The notes beneath the pieces were generated by a model. That model ran no database searches. It was given only the letters and a program-made list of their open reading frames with translations, and was not told the DNA's origin. The translations under genes were made by a program, and so were the position numbers. A DNA stretch of 64,000 nucleotides from Puccinia triticina. Taxonomy: Eukaryota > Basidiomycota > Pucciniomycetes > Pucciniales > Pucciniaceae. Location: positions 1,762,001 through 1,826,000 of the forward strand of contig NC_070567.1 in assembly GCF_026914185.1 (NCBI RefSeq). The letters are read 5' to 3'. Below, in pieces: positions 1 through 11,981 of this stretch; within the stretch, counting starts at the first letter, position 1, and each line of letters starts with the position of its first letter.

Positions 1-1036
1 GATATGATAAATTGCATAATAATAGACATACATAACACCATGAAATCCAACTGTAAAACCCAATCAAAAAATCATCAGATTTATACGGTGTCTGTTTGGT
101 GCATCCACTCCAGAATACTTTTGAGCCCATTTACATATAGTTTGCACTATTTCAGCAGGAAACTTTGGGAGCTCAAATTCCCATTCCCATTAAAAAATGT
201 AACTGTAAATGGACTTTCCAACAGGAAATTTTACTGGCTCTCAACTCAGGGCACTAAGGGGCCAATTATAAACAATGTTTGGGGTTTTTTTGAAACTTTT
301 TCCAAACTTTTTTGAATTTGGCACAATTTCATTTTTGGTTAAAGAATACCAGCCCAAAATGGTTTCAAAAAAGCCTCAAATAAAGGTGCAATTATGAACT
401 GCTGGTGCCTTCCCAAAGTACAGCGCTTTCCCCCCACCAAGCTGCCATCCACCGCCTGCCAGAACCACAAGCCCAACCATCACCAAATGCTCCCGCCTCA
501 CCTTGACCCCACCCCACTTCACATTTATGCCCTCTGGCATCTGGATCAACACAAGGAGAATGTCCCCAACACTGTCTATGCAGGTGAACCATTGGAAGGT
601 GGGATTGGACAGGCAGATGCTGGTACCAAGGGGCCGGGGGGGCTGCGTGGTATGGGGTCAACAATGGGTTGGGTGTTTGGGGGATATAACCACATGCCTG
701 CTGGTAAGCAAGATTGGCCTCACTGGGGATGTAGGGCTGTCCATTTGGAGCACTCATCTGATAGTGGTTTGTCGGAGTGGACTGGATATGGGCAATGGAC
801 ATGGATTGTTGCTGGTTGGAGCTGGTTGGAAGGGGATATCAGCCCTAGAGATGTGTCAAAACCACTGCCATGCAGTGGTGTATTCAAGATTCAATGGCAA
901 CTCAGTTGTACCACTGAATACATCTACAGTATGGCTGTACTCGGCCGCAAAATGAAAATTTTGAAAATTTTCTGGTCCAAATCACCTCCTCTAGGTGATT
1001 TGGGACCCAAAACAAAAATGTGGGAACAAAAAAATA
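1..1036. other. Unassigned sequence left of the first TIR element
   Basis: No recognisable gene. A minus-strand frame from an ATG at 802 down to 392 encodes about 136 residues with a Gln/Pro/His-rich first half, and longer plus-strand frames overlap it; none shows a known domain or splice-supported structure. The left 400 bases are AT-rich. It may be decayed repeat sequence. Confidence 0.2.
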
Positions 1037-1446
1037 CGGATGTACTTTGCGCACTGCGAAAAACTCGTCGTGCACTGCAGGGGGCGTCCACTCGACGTCC
1101 CGGCCACAGTGCGCGGAAGCTCAAAATGCTTCGCGCACTGCAAATGAAAAGCTTGAAATTCTCATTTTTTTTTCTGCCAGCCGGCAGAGGGGATTTTTCT
1201 TTCCCCTCCTCCATTTTCTTGGGGTATTTGGACCCCCCAGCATGACATAAAAAAAGGATGATAAAAAAATACAAAAAATAAGCGGAGCGCCTCCCCGGGG
1301 CGCACCTTCTTAACCTGCTAAAAAGCCATGGATTGGGTACCCAGCCCCTCGAAAACAGAGTTCGAGGGGCAGAAGTACATACCCCATGACTTCGCCGTGC
1401 GGATGGCCGGCACAGGCTGGTCCCGGAGCGGAGTACATGCACACTC

Positions 1447-2237
1447 CCCCGATGACCGGCCAGCACGCACGTGGAGTGCAAATCACCGGTCATCGAGGGG
1501 ATTACGCACTCCTCTCGATGACCGGAACGGTCCCGCTTATTGAGAGGAGTAAACACATCTCTCGATGACCAGAACGGTCCCGGTTATCGAGAGGATTAAA
1601 TACACCACTCGATGACCAGAACGAACCCGGGCATCGAGAAAATAATCATCTTGATGACCGAGTCTGCTGCGGTCACCGAGTAGAGAAACACTCCCTCAAT
1701 GACCGGAGCGAACTGTTCAAGGAGAGGATTGATGAACAGTTTGCTCCGGTCATCGAGAGGAGCACTTAATCCCCTCAATGAATGGAACGGACCCGGCCAT
1801 CGAGAGGAGGAACACTCTCGATGACCGGGTCTGTTTCAGTCGTTGAGAGGAGCAGTGTTTACTCCTCTCGATGACCGTGACCGGGTCTGTTCCAGTCGTC
1901 GAGAGGAGCAGTGTTTACTCCTCTCGATGACCGTGACCGGGTCTGTTCCAGTCGTCGAGAGGAGTAAACACTCCCCTTGACGACTGGAACAGACCCGGTC
2001 ATCGAGAGTGTTCCTCCTCTCGATGTCCGGGTCCGTTCCGTTCATCGAGGGGATCAATTGCTCTCGATGACCGGGACTGTTCCGGTCATCGAGCGGAATG
2101 CTTAGTCTCTCGATGACCGGGACTGTTCCGGTCATCGAGAGGTGTGTTTACTCCTCTCGATAAGCGGGACCGTTCCGGTCATCGAGAGGAGTACGTAATC
2201 CCCTCGATGACCGGTGATTTGCACTCCACGTTGTGGA
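1447..2237. repeat. Array of palindromic GATGACCGG hairpin units
   Basis: About 20 copies of CGATGACCGG and its complement CCGGTCATCG alternate, so that each unit is a small hairpin with a variable loop such as GACTGTT. The whole block is also a larger palindrome: 1471-1560 mirrors 2143-2237. The same unit recurs in the elements at 15669-17407 and 43527-45518. Confidence 0.85.
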
Positions 2238-2308
2238 ACTCCGTCCGGTGCAGGCCGGCGGCAGTTAGTTGGAGGGGAATGGGGAAAAGAAGTTTTTATG
2301 TGCCCTCC

Positions 2309-3276
2309 ACTGCAAGAAAAACTCTAGAAACTGCTTGCAGTTGAGATGCAAGAGCTCAAGGCAAGCTGTGCCTCATGCAAGAATCAAGCACTGGTTGATT
2401 ACATGCAAATTGCATAATTTATGCAAGAGTGAGTCTAAGCTCCAAAAAACTCAGTACAGGCTGCAAAATAGTGAGTTGATACCTGTGCAAATTCCCCTTT
2501 CATGTGCACATACCCCTTTCATGTGCACATACCCATTTCATGTGCACATACCCCTTTCATGTGCACATACCCCTTTCATGTGCACATACCCCTTTTTATG
2601 CATTCAACCCTTTCATAATGTTACCCCTTCATGTGCGCATACCCCTTTCATGTGCGTGTATCCCTTTCATGTGCATTTATCCTTTTCACAATGGGTACAT
2701 ACCCCTTTCATCATGCTTTCATGAACCTTTCATGTTTACATGTTGCTTTTGAGTTTTTTACATCCCTTTCATACCCCTTTCATCATTCAGGTTTACATAC
2801 CCCTTTGATGTTTACATATCCCTTTCATGTGCAAATACCCCTTACTGCACATACTCCTTTCATACATACAAACCCCTTTCATGCATAATTACCCCTTTCA
2901 TCATGTTTAAATATCCCTTTTATGTGTTAATACACCTTCTCACATCCCCCTTTCACGCTTACATATTCATTTCTTATGTACATATCCCTTTCATGTGGAC
3001 ACACCCTTTTTATGTTATCCTGGCTGGATTCACATGGAGTGTTTAATAAAATCAAATAACAGGGTGCTCAGGGGGATGCTCATTTTCAAGGTTGAACATT
3101 TGCCTCAGCCTACTGCATGATCACTACAGAATGTTCAGCATTGGGATGCTGAACAAGGTATAGAATCAAGGTGCACCAGCACAGAATTTGGATGCTTGAC
3201 TCCAGCTTGAGCTGAGGCTTGATTCAAGCTTGCTGCATCTCAACTGCAAGCAGTTTCTAGAGTTTTTCTTGCAGTG
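2309..3276. repeat. Inner inverted repeat pair (2309-2350 / 3230-3276)
   Basis: The stretch with GCAAGAAAAACTCTAGAAAC at 2312 is repeated in inverse orientation ending at 3276. It encloses the minisatellite and suggests a foldback element nested in the larger TIR element. Confidence 0.7.
2490..3010. repeat. Minisatellite, 19-bp unit CCCCTTTCATGTGCACATA
   Basis: Near-perfect tandem units run from about 2494 to 2600 and then decay gradually to 3010, keeping the CCCCTTTCAT core. Because 19 is not a multiple of three and the unit has no stop codon in any frame, all three plus frames stay open here; these frames are not genes. Confidence 0.85.
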
Positions 3277-4494
3277 CTCCGGGTGATGGTCGGGATGAGC
3301 GATGAGGATCGGTTGAGCGATGAGGTTTTGGGGGGGGAAATTTTACAACGGCGTTGAGCGCGCGTCGGCGGTTTTGTTGTTAGAAGGAAGAAAACTTGAA
3401 AGATCAATAAGATTCGGAATAGCGCTATGGAGGGCGCCGGATAATGATCAATAAACTCTGATGGATTCCTGATTGGGATCAGCTAGGTTCCATGCCGCCC
3501 CTCGTCTGAGTTCGGGGCTGAACTCAGACTCAGGGAGGCGCAGCGCGCTGCGGACCAGTCATCACACCCCGCGCGCGCACAAAGACAAAACAAAACAACA
3601 CAAAACCACAAGCAGGCCACAAAAGAGAACAAACCAAACCCTCCCCACTGAACCCATCCAAAGCGCGCAGTAGAGAAAAAGGAAAATAGAACAGAGGATC
3701 CATGAAAAAGAAAACAACAACCTGAGAGAACAAGCAGAACAAACAAAGGAAAGGGTGATCCTGAACACGTCTTGAAGGCGCGACGCGCGCCGCGTCGCGA
3801 AGATCATGAAAGGCACTGAGTCTTGAGTCTTGAAGCTTGAATCCTAGGGCACCTTGACCAGCCGCGCGCCAGCGCGCAATGCTTTGAACTGAGTCTACAT
3901 CTGTACCATGCGGCACACCACAACGTGCGTGCTGGCCGGTCATCGGGGGAGTGTGCATGTACTCCACTCCGGGACCAGCCTGTGCCGGCCATCCGCACGG
4001 CGAAGTCATGGGGTATGTACTTCTGCCCCTCGAACTCTGTTTTCGAGGGGCTGGGTACCCAATCCATGGCTTTTTAGCAGGTTAAGAAGGTGCGCCCCGG
4101 GGAGGCGCTCCGCTTATTTTTTGTATTTTTTTATCATCCTTTTTTTATGTCATGCTGGGGGGTCCGAATACCCCAAGAAAATGGAGGAGGGGAAAGAAAA
4201 ATCCCCTCTGCCAGCTGGCAGAAAAAAAAATGAGAATTTCAAGCTTTTCATTTGCAGTGCGCGAAGCATTTTGAGCTTCCGCGCACTGTGGCCGGGACGT
4301 CGAGTGGACGCCCCCTGCAGTGCGCGACGAGTTTTTCGCAGTGCGCGAAGTACATCCGAAAAAATAAGGGAAAAAACAACCAGAGAGATTTCAAAAATCT
4401 CCCAAATAAACACCAAGTATTGTTTATAATTGGCGCCTAAATTGTACCAAAAAATAGCCATTTATGGTGTTCAAAGTTGGTTTGCATAATTTTA

Positions 4495-5446
4495 CGGACT
4501 TACTTCGCGCACTGCAAAAATCTCTTTGCGCACTGCACAGTGCGCGCAGTCCCAAACACTTCACGCACTGCGGGTGAAATATACAACTTTTTCAAGATTT
4601 TTTTTTACCAATCAATAGAACGCCTCTTAATTGGTCTCTCCAAACTTTTTGGGAGTTTTTTGAAGCATTCTTCCACGTTAAAAAAAAATCATAAAAAACC
4701 AGAACAAAGGTAGGATGTGGGGGCCTCAAAAACAAGGTTCCCATAGCCCAAAAATTCCAAATCATTTATTAGGGGGGTTCACAATAGGATAAAAGTAAAA
4801 TTTTAGAGTCAATTTTAAGGTCTTTATCAACAAATTTTTAAAAATCTGGCAAGGTGTACAGGACTGGGTATCCCCTGAGAATCAGAGCAACATCTTTATT
4901 TTTTAAAAAGTTGTTCACAAAGGCCTTAAAATTAGCTCTAAAGTTTTATTTTTATCCTATTGTGAACCCCCCTATTGAGTAATGAAATATATAAGAACAG
5001 CTACTTTGATACTTTTGAGCCACTTTGTGCAAAAATAAGGGTATGCAAAATGAGGAAATTTCACCACATGATAGCACATTGCCTCTAAAATATCCTCATT
5101 TTTCAGACCCTTATCTTTACAAAAATTAGCTAAAAGTTTACAAAAGAGCTATTCTCATATCTTTAATTACTCAATAAAATATTTGGAATTTTTGGGCAAT
5201 GGGAACCTTGTTTTTAAGGCCCCCACATCCTACATTTGTTCTAGTTTTTCATGATTTTTTCAACACGGAAGAATGCTTCAAAAAACTCCCAAACAATTCA
5301 GAGAGGCCAATTAAAGGGTGTTCTATTGATTAGTCAAAAAAAAACTTGAAAAAGTTGTGTATTTCACCCGCAGTGCGCGAAGTGTTTGGGACTGCGCGCA
5401 CTGTGCAGTGCGCGAAGAGTTTTTTGCAGTGCGCGAAGTAAGTCCG
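4495..5446. mobile_element. hAT-like foldback MITE, 952 bp
   Basis: The termini CGGACTTACTTCGCGCACTG and its complement are the outer part of inverted repeats roughly 275 bp long (4495-4770 and 5175-5446). An exact 8-bp duplication TAATTTTA flanks it (4487-4494 and 5447-5454). It is related to the element at 1037-4358 by its TIR. A TA-flanked MITE sits inside it. The surrounding sequence (about 4466-4494 against 5570-5600) is itself inverted, so the target was probably an older foldback element. Confidence 0.85.
4772..4972. mobile_element. 201-bp MITE with TA target duplication
   Basis: Ends GGGGGGTTCACAATAGGATA and its complement, flanked by TA on both sides as in Tc1/mariner-type insertions. 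A second copy of the same length lies at 47509-47709 and a longer relative with the same outermost TIR at 20920-22353. Confidence 0.85.
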
Positions 5447-5610
5447 TAATTTTATACATGCATAAATAATAAAATCATAAAAATATTTTGGTGAGGAAAT
5501 TTTGTATTACATAATCAAACAGCCATATATCCCCTGCAAAAAAGATTTTATGATTTATGCATGCATAAAATTATGCAAACCAACTTTGAACACCACAATT
5601 GAAGATGAAA

Positions 5611-6295
5611 ATTTCCTGTCATAAAAAATTACTGTACCAGCAGAATTTGGGTGGTAAGGAGCCTGTCCACCAGATGAAATTTACCAATGACTAAATCATT
5701 TCAGATTATATTGGATTGATGGTACATGAGTCCTTGAGTTAGGATTGGAAAGTTTCAACAAATAAAATAAAATGACCAAGAGAAGGATTCTAGTTTTACT
5801 CTTTGGAGGACGGCCTGAGTATTGCAGCCGGACCAGCTTCAGAAAGGCTCCTGAGTTTTTTTAATTATTCCACCCACACTTATACTAGACCGGTCATGGC
5901 TTGGAAGTTGAAAATTAAGAGAATCTTTCTCGTCTTTCTTCTTCAATGAATAATCTAGGGCCCCTGGAGATTTACAAATTAAAAAAAAAGTGGGCTGCAG
6001 TCAAAATCGACAATGCGCCAATCGGCGAGATCTTCGACCTCAAATTCGAGCCCTGATTGTGAGGACGATGTGCTCCTCTGGACGCTTGCTTCAGTGGATG
6101 ATTCCTCAGTGGAGATTTTCTAATTAAGCTTGGTGTCAATGTTGTTTCGCCAACAAAAGTCGATGAGAGTTGGGCGAAACCAATAGACGGAGGTGAAGCT
6201 CGAAAGACGGAGTAGACATTCTTCTATGTTAACAATATGAAAAATCCAAACATTAGTTAGATTAAATCAGACACCAGTGATTATTTCACTGATTA
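5611..6295. other. No gene seen
   Basis: AT-rich sequence with no open frame of note. A 37-base inverted repeat (GTTTCGCC...GGGCGAAAC, about 6145-6181) is the only structured feature. The expected downstream flank of the aspartic protease gene is not recognisable here. Confidence 0.3.
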
Positions 6296-6316
6296 CATTG
6301 GCTCCAAACGGGGCCT
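6280..6316. mobile_element. Single Harbinger-like terminal inverted repeat
   Basis: The sequence ATTGGCTCCAAACGGGGCC abutting TAA matches the TIR of the complete Harbinger-like element at 11818-13779. I could not find a matching opposite end between 5600 and 6280, so this is a truncated copy or one whose far end has decayed. It cuts the end of the aspartic protease coding region. Confidence 0.55.
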
Positions 6317-8026
6317 AAAACTTTTTTTTATATAGATGTAACTGGTATATTACCAAAAATGCGGCCCCAAAAATCCATTCAGGTATATTTCCACCCGATT
6401 TCGATTTGCTGATTGTAAAAAAAGATGTCAAACATCGGTTCGAGTTGATTTTTCCTAAGTTAATCTAAGCGGTAATTGAGGAAGGTTAGAAAGAGGTAGA
6501 TTTTCCATTAAGTTCTCAACAAAACATACGTCTAGTGGATTAATAGGATATGAGATGGAGCCAAATTGCATCGAAATGCTGAGTGGATTATCGCAGGGTA
6601 TAGTCCAGTAACTTGAGTAGGTCCAGTCGGTTTCAGTTTTTTCGCTTGATTCAGAATCACAGAAAGCTGAACTCCGAATTCAACTCACCCTTTGAAGCTC
6701 CCATTTTGCATTAAGCTCGCACCGGGCACCACAGAGAAAATGGTCTTCAAGTCTTCATCTGGACCACCTATCAGAGAAGTGCCTGTTCTCCGAATTCCTC
6801 AATTCAGCTTTCTAATCCCATTCCTGAATATAGTTATGATTTCCCACCTGTATCAATAGCAATGTCCGGTGTTCCAATGTCCACAACTGTACCTCCCACC
6901 ATAATAGACTCTAAGGGTATCAACCAGTATGACTGATTCTTGGCAAGGGGAACATAATGAATCTCGCCGTTATAATGTCGCTTGTTAGTTCCACCGATAG
7001 TCATCGTACCACCTGGTGCGGTCACTAAATTGAATCAGATAATTGATTTATCGTTAAATTCATTCTGACCAGTAGCTATCATAATAAAGCTCTTGACTTA
7101 CTTTGGGTATGGCTACGGTTCAACCTCGAGAGAGCAAAAGATATGACCGGCTCACTCAGCGCTTCTTGTAAGAATAGTGATTCCCAGGCTGGAGTGGAAG
7201 GACTACTGGCGATTCCGCTCCAGGCTAAACCCATTATGCCACTGATATCAAGACCCGGCCTTAGAATATTTTCTACTGAATCACATATGCCGAGTGGCTG
7301 GTTTAAGACGGTCAAGCCGCCGACGCTAACAGACTCTTTCGCTAGGATGCCTTGTGCCTTTCCAGACCCATACTGAACACTAAAAGCCTTCGAGTCATTC
7401 ACGTATGATGTGGATTTCAGTGGATCAAACTTTCTTGCAGAGCTAGGGCACCCCCGGTCTTGATTGCACGAAGAGTCAGCAATCCAGAGATCACCAGAGC
7501 CCGTATCCACTGGTTGTTTGAAGAAAAAAATGTTAATAATCTACATTTGAAAAGTGATAAATAATCAAACTGACTAACTGATCATCTGGAATGGTGATAG
7601 AAATGACCATTGTCAGTTTCCTCTGAATTGATCGCAAAACAAGGAGAAAAAACTCACATGAAAACTTTGAGGTGGTGTCCCAACAGTAATGGGTGCAGTG
7701 TAGATCGCATCAGAGAAAGCATTGGTGAGACGGACATTGGCTATTTGACGGGTGTGAAGTGAATGTTTGATCTCTGATGAATCTGTGTCCGTGTCTGTTT
7801 CCCCTCCATACCTTGAATTGAGTTTGGAACCGGCCTGCGTAGCCCAAGCTTCAAAGGCAAGGAAATCATTTGTATTTTCTCTTTTAGTCAAATGAGGAGC
7901 GGCAAGGCGAAGAGGAATGTGAAGAGGCTCGGCGTCGAGAATCGATTGTGTGAGATGACTGGATAAGAGGATAAGCGAAATGGATACCAGCTGTAAGCAG
8001 AATGAGAGTGATCTCATATCTTTCAT
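6316..8026 (-). CDS. A1-family (pepsin-like) aspartic protease, 3' end damaged
   Basis: Predicted secreted aspartic endopeptidase. The ATG at 8026-8024 opens a hydrophobic leader (SLSFCLQLVSISLILLSSH) typical of a signal peptide, followed by a propeptide and the N-lobe start ITVGTPPQSFH. Exons read on the minus strand: 8026 to about 7665; 7510-7102 with the first catalytic motif DTGSGDLW; 7024-6848 ending in the second motif AIDTG; 6782-6689 completing DTGTSLIGGP; 6611-6530 with GYWTIPCDNP. The last four introns have GT/AG borders and matching phases. The junction between exons 1 and 2 is uncertain: a GT at 7658 would join in phase but shortens the usual spacing before DTG, so a micro-exon is possible. 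The expected C-terminal WILGD-FLRN motif is seen only as WIFGAAFL near 6360, and the frame then stops at 6316-6318, in a TAG formed by the junction with a transposon end. Both catalytic Asp motifs are intact; function of the damaged C-terminus is doubtful. Confidence 0.75.
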
Positions 8027-8168
8027 TCAAATGTCCGATTAGAGGTCCTAGCGTAATCATTTGCTGTTATCATTGAGATTAGGAACGCTTTCTAGAGAGT
8101 CATCAAAAATTCTCCAGAGGGAAGCTTGTTAAAGGTTACGCTTTCGCTACGCCGTGGGTACCGTCAAG

Positions 8169-8199
<31 letters not shown>

Positions 8200-8207
8200 A
8201 TATATAT
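8169..8207. repeat. (AT)n microsatellite
   Basis: A run of about 19 AT dinucleotides with one phase shift in the middle. Confidence 0.95.
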
Positions 8208-9604
8208 GCGTGGTTAACCTCCAGGAACTTGGGCACGGTGAAAAATGTCATATTTTTGTGGTTCTTGCTGTCAGTACAGATTGCATTGAAAAGAAACAAC
8301 TTGTGTGCAGCTACTCACATGAATGAGAAGGGTGTTCGAGGTTGTGCGCTCCCGAAAAAAGTTTGACTGTGTTTTATGATGTTGCTAGGCTTGAAGGTGC
8401 GGTGCAAGGATCTGAGTATTTGACTCGAAGAGGTATGATGTTAAGTTATATAGATCCTGACAAATTCAAGGCACGCAGGAAGACTCCGGTCCCTATGATA
8501 ACAGCTGTGGTGATGGTGCGGAAATTGATGTGCGTATAAATCATCGGTGTCCAGCACCTCGCCCCTGGTGAAGGGTTCAAATTCAATCCTGACTATTAAT
8601 GCGAGTAGTACCCTGAGCCTTGACATCAATAAGGAAAAATGAACAGTCTCTGTCTGACACCAGCAACACATGCTGACCGGCTTCGCGTTCGGAGCTAAGA
8701 AAAAAAAGTACTGTGTTGCGGGGTGGGCTAATTTTCCGTTGCGCTTGATGAAAAACCGACCGTGGTTGGGGTAGGGCCGTTGGGATGGTAATCAAATAAT
8801 TTCCCCTTCGAACTTTCCATTGGCATTACCATGATTATACATGAAAGATGCCGAAGCAACTTTCTTATTATCGACTTTCTTTCCTGCCGATAGGGGTAAG
8901 GTACCGGGTGGTAAAACGTTGGTTGTGAAGGTTGACCTGTCCCGACTTGTTCAAAGGGTCCCTCCTGCCTGGATTTGTTAAGTTAGACGGGAAGGCGCCG
9001 ACCCGGCCAGGCGGTGCCGGGTGCGGTGTCAGGTGTTGACTTTTGGTGAAAAAAAGACCCGGCACCCTGGGCCAACCTTAAAGGTGAGCTTGTGTGTGAC
9101 TTGAGCTGACCAGGAATGCCTTCAACCAGTGGTAGTACCTGCAATCACCTTTTGGGTTCCACATGAGCTTTGAAGCTAAAGAATGTACGATTTTAATGTC
9201 ACTGCAGTAGGACTGATGATCACCCTCGTTTCGGTTTGGGATTTTGCCCAGAATGTAGGCCCTTCTGTGCAATAAGTCTCTCCAAAATAGAGCAGATAAG
9301 GAAACCAGCGGAAAGTTGGTACAGAACAGAACAGCAGTTTTCACTCAAAAATCCAAGCCGGATCAACATCACTTTTTCTGTGAATTTTTTCCTGACAATG
9401 GTTCCATAACGTAAAAGCAGGATGTATGAAAGACAGAAAACACTGAACACGATGGAGTCTGTGAGAGCTATCCCCCCACGAGAAAGGCAAATTTAAGAAA
9501 AGTCTAGTTTCGTGCCCATACTAATTTTTCCATCTGAAAGGAAGCAACAGCCAAAAAAAATTGCGTCAATGGAAGAAGCAAGCAGTATAGAAGCTAGAAT
9601 AACC
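8208..9604. other. Intergenic region between protease and RSA4 3' end
   Basis: No convincing coding region. A GC-rich patch at 8940-9070 contains short inverted CCGGCACC/GGTGCCGG words. Open frames on the minus strand at 9078-9450 show no domain or splice structure. Confidence 0.4.
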
Positions 9605-11445
9605 TCACATTTTCACGACTTTGTCCCTCCCACCACTCGCCACTTTGTCAGCGACAAAATCAACACAATACACTTCATCTGTGTGACCGGGTAGATCGAC
9701 TTTGATCTTGTGTGTTCGAAGATCCCATAACTAAAGCAAAACAAAAAACAAACAAGAAGAACATCTCCAAGATGATCAGAACATGCTTCAAGACAGGTTA
9801 GAGAGTGTGAACGAACCTTGATAGTGGAGTCTTTACTTGCACTGACTAATAACCTGGAGTCGCAACTCCAGGAGAGTCGGTAGACAGGCGCAACATGTCC
9901 CCTTAAAGTAGCGATGAACTTTCCAGTCTTGCCTTCCCATAGTTTGATGTGATTATCGAAACTAGCTGACGCCAAATATTTTCCATCGGGGCTGAAGGCG
10001 ACATGGTTGACTTGCTTTTGATGACCAGTCAGACGAGCGAGTGGTTTTTTAGGTGTGGCTGAGTCTAAGGGTGGCCATAGGAAAAGGGTGTGATCATCTG
10101 AACCGGATATCAACAATTCGGGGGCGTGGGATGTGAATGATGTGTATCGTTTTAGGGCGGCTTGTTTGGCGGCGTCCATTGATTCAGGCTTGGCTGTGTC
10201 TTTGGGCTCAAATGGACCGGTACGCAGGATATAATCGGTATTGAGGGCTAGCGTGTTGACCCAATGTGAATGCTCATTCAACGTTCGGATCAGTTTGCCG
10301 TCCTTGGCGTCCCAGCATTTGACGGTCCGGTCGGATGATGCAGTGTACAAAATCCCTTGACCACTCCATCGGACGGCGTTGACGCTAGCGGTGTGACCGC
10401 CGAGTGCAAATTGAGTTAGACCAGTACGCGGGTTCCAAACACGGACGGTGCCATCCTTAGAGGAACTGGCGAGTCGAGTGGTTTCACTGTTGAGATGGAT
10501 CGGCTCCCAGGCTAGACTGGTGATCCACTGTGCGTGTCCTTTCAGGGGGGCGCCCATCTGTTTCCCTGTCAATGGATCCCATATCCGCACCATCTTGTCC
10601 ATACTCCCGGTCGCTAACAGTCGCTCGCAGCCATCCCATTCGACGCACAATAACCAGCCTGAGTGGCCGGCTAGACTGAACTTGGGTGTCTCCGTCGAAA
10701 GGTCCCATAATCGACATGTATTATCGCCCGATCCCGTGGCCAAGTACGTCCCGGTGGGTGAAAATGAGGCGCATAAAATCGGGGCAGAATGTCCTGGAAA
10801 GATCATAATAATTTAAAACAAATAGTCAAGATTCATCCTAACGATCATTAAACATAGATTTGAGGAGAAAACTAATTTAGTAGTCATACCGGCTAAACTA
10901 CTGCTGCATCTTCTCACCTCACGAACTCTAAAAATCGCTTCAGGTTCACAGTCAATTACCAGGATATCTTCTGAGGATATTAAATTTGAATGATTGATCA
11001 ATAAGTCTTTTGATAAGGACTCGTAGATGGGAATGCGAATTTCTTCCTCCGGTGATGGATCTTCCTGGACCGATGGCAGCTTTGGTGGTTGTGATTTCCT
11101 CAAAGTCAAAGAGAAGCTCCATGGGAGGTTAACATCAGTCTCATCATCATCATCCGCCTCGTCATCCTTCTCTTCCTCCGCTTTTTGTTTCCGTTCGACA
11201 TGGCTGAGCTTGGGTCTCTTGTCTCGTTGGTCTTTCTTGAGTTGGTTGACCAGGAGTTCGAGGCCACGTTTGTCGGTATTGCTAGGCAGAGAGATACTGG
11301 ATCCGATTGGTTTGCCGGTCCTTCCGTCCTTCAACTGGACTATTATGTTGGGGAAAGAAGGCAATATCGCATCGTTCAGCTTGTTCGCATTTAACTTCTC
11401 TAATTTCGCCTTTTTCTTCGGTGGTGGTGGGATTACTGTGGCCAT
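9605..11445 (-). CDS. RSA4: Notchless / Rsa4 WD40 ribosome-assembly factor
   Basis: Rsa4 (NLE1 in animals) is a nuclear 60S pre-ribosome factor whose N-terminal ubiquitin-like NLE domain is pulled by the AAA-ATPase Rea1/Midasin. Three exons on the minus strand: 11445-10890, 10793-9817 and 9730-9605, joined by GT/AG introns of 96 and 86 bases in matching phase, giving 552 residues. The start MATVIPPPPKKK is the only ATG in a good position. Residues 1-30 are basic, the NLE domain (NIIVQLKDGRTGKPIG...) follows, interrupted by an acidic EEEKDDEADDDDE linker, then RCSSSLAGHSAPI leads into eight WD repeats with GH...WD motifs. The usual family length is about 480-520, so the acidic insert makes this one longer. 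The protein ends ...GGRDKVVKM, lacking the terminal W-containing strand usual in the last blade. No frameshifts or stops, so it is probably functional. Confidence 0.95.
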
Positions 11446-11814
11446 TATCTGATGGGAAGTATCGTTAGTGGTTCCGCCTCGCGAGGTTGCCTGGCAAAAA
11501 AATGTAGCCAACGGGCGTGTGCCGCAGCAGCTGTAGCCCGTCGGGCGCAATGTCGCGCACCGTACGATAAACCCATGTCTACATATCACGCGCAAAATGG
11601 TACAGTGGGTGGGCCGATTTGCAATGTGAGTCGTGATTAAATCAGATTGACTCATGTGCATAATAGGAAACAAACTCTGAATACAATTTCAGATCATCTA
11701 CGACGCTTGGTACCAGAACTTCTTAAGAGGATCGTGGCCATGGATTGGAGGACTGGATGACTTCCCTTTGAGTCTGGGAGCCTCCCAGACCTCAATTTAC
11801 ACACCCAAAAATAC
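11446..11814. other. Upstream region of RSA4
   Basis: Likely holds the RSA4 promoter, but I see no defined TATA element. A GC-rich stretch at 11490-11580 precedes the gene. Nothing else coding is supported. Confidence 0.3.
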
Positions 11815-11981
11815 TTAGGCCCCGTTTGGAGCCAATATAATTGTGCCATATAATCTGGAATTTTGTGACATCTGATCAAGTTTTGGCGGACCTGATCAGA
11901 TGTCACATAGTGTCAGCTCTGGTCTCTTATGTGACACGGAGTTGATGGAATTTTAGGATTCACACGGCAGAAGCTTATGTA

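Larger units (their letters stand above)
1037..4358. mobile_element. hAT-like non-autonomous TIR element, 3.3 kb
   Basis: The ends are long inverted repeats of about 450 bp (1037-1487 and 3908-4358) that start CGGATGTACTT and continue with GCGCACTG motifs. The element is flanked on both sides by the identical 8-mer AAAAAATA (1029-1036 and 4359-4366), the target-site length of hAT transposons. No transposase is visible. The interior holds a palindromic GATGACCGG array (1447-2237), an inner inverted repeat (2309-2350 with 3230-3276), a 19-bp minisatellite (2490-3010), and unrecognised sequence at 3280-3907. The open frames across the arms are mirror images of each other and are taken as non-coding. 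The TIR start is shared with the element at 4495-5446, so both belong to one family. Confidence 0.8.

Noticed and set aside
394..1556. Long overlapping ORFs on both strands at the left end
   Set aside because: They cross the boundary of the inverted repeat at 1037 and mirror those at 3908-4461; no domain, no splice signals.
1836..2135. ORFs across GATGACCGG arrays (also 44089-45240, 16907-17194)
   Set aside because: Translations are strings of DDRS/SSRG made by the palindromic unit; repeat artefacts.
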